Shown in pieces: positions 63,996 through 64,000 of a stretch of DNA of 64,000 nucleotides (the first letter of the stretch is position 1; every line of letters begins with the position of its first letter). The translations under genes were made by a program, and so were the position numbers. The DNA is from Komagataeibacter xylinus (lineage in GTDB: Bacteria > Pseudomonadota > Alphaproteobacteria > Acetobacterales > Acetobacteraceae): contig NZ_QQBI01000001.1 in assembly GCF_004302915.1 (NCBI RefSeq), positions 124,001 through 188,000 on the forward strand. Reading direction: 5' to 3'. Below the pieces are notes generated by a model that made no database searches, had not been told where the DNA came from, and saw only the letters and a list, made by a program, of their open reading frames with translations.

Positions 63996-64000
63996 TGTGG

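Overview
The window is a high-GC alphaproteobacterial chromosome segment. The gene content and order fit an acetic acid bacterium (Acetobacteraceae, Komagataeibacter/Gluconacetobacter-like). Examples are an envelope block in the order frr-uppS-cdsA-dxr-rseP-bamA-ompH-lpxD-fabZ-lpxA-lpxI, DUF1150 beside a small heat-shock protein, a mutS-glnD pair and a Rhodobacter-type PmtA. The genus is inferred from gene order and protein style, not from a search. Almost everything is core chromosome. The only mobile element seen is one intact IS1595-family insertion sequence.

Layout. 1-6.6 kb: the 3' part of mutS, glnD, and a convergent TPR/glycosyltransferase-like gene. 6.7-15.7 kb: an M32 carboxypeptidase, the insertion sequence, a secreted yellow/MRJP-like protein, thrC, an M16 peptidase, a TldE/PmbA protease and a Tim44-domain protein, ending in a strong terminator. 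15.7-21 kb (minus strand): a small coxF-like ORF, ctaB, a degenerate cytochrome oxidase subunit I homologue, pmtA, gshB and greB. 21-34.7 kb (minus): an aldose-1-epimerase-like gene, uvrB, an ABC1/UbiB-like kinase, pepF, gltB and gltD, and an NDUFA9-like dehydrogenase. 34.9-40.9 kb (plus): tRNA-Leu(CAG), an NrnC-type exonuclease, then kdsD-lptC-lptA-lptB and a long-form hpf. 41-44.4 kb: DUF1150 and hsp20 behind a heat-shock-type promoter, diverging from def-fmt-truA. 44.5-51.7 kb (minus): a membrane protein, dapE, dapD, argB, engB, yidC, yidD, rnpA and rpmH. 51.8-64 kb: a tiny kinase-like ORF, gloA, and the lipid A / outer-membrane biogenesis block back to frr.

How the genes work together. 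Much of the window builds the cell envelope. KdsD makes the Kdo precursor. LpxA, LpxD and LpxI make lipid A precursors. LptC, LptA and LptB help carry LPS outward. BamA and OmpH insert outer-membrane proteins. UppS, CdsA and Dxr supply the undecaprenyl carrier, CDP-diacylglycerol and isoprenoids. YidC and YidD handle inner-membrane insertion. GlnD and GltBD control and carry out nitrogen assimilation, and DapD and DapE feed lysine and peptidoglycan.

Three observations stand out. First, a subunit-I-type haem-copper oxidase homologue next to ctaB keeps the low-spin haem histidines but has lost the catalytic-centre ligands. Second, a family of imperfect palindromic intergenic repeats occurs in five copies, one of them split at its end by the insertion sequence. 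Third, LptA is unusually long, with two low-complexity insertions.
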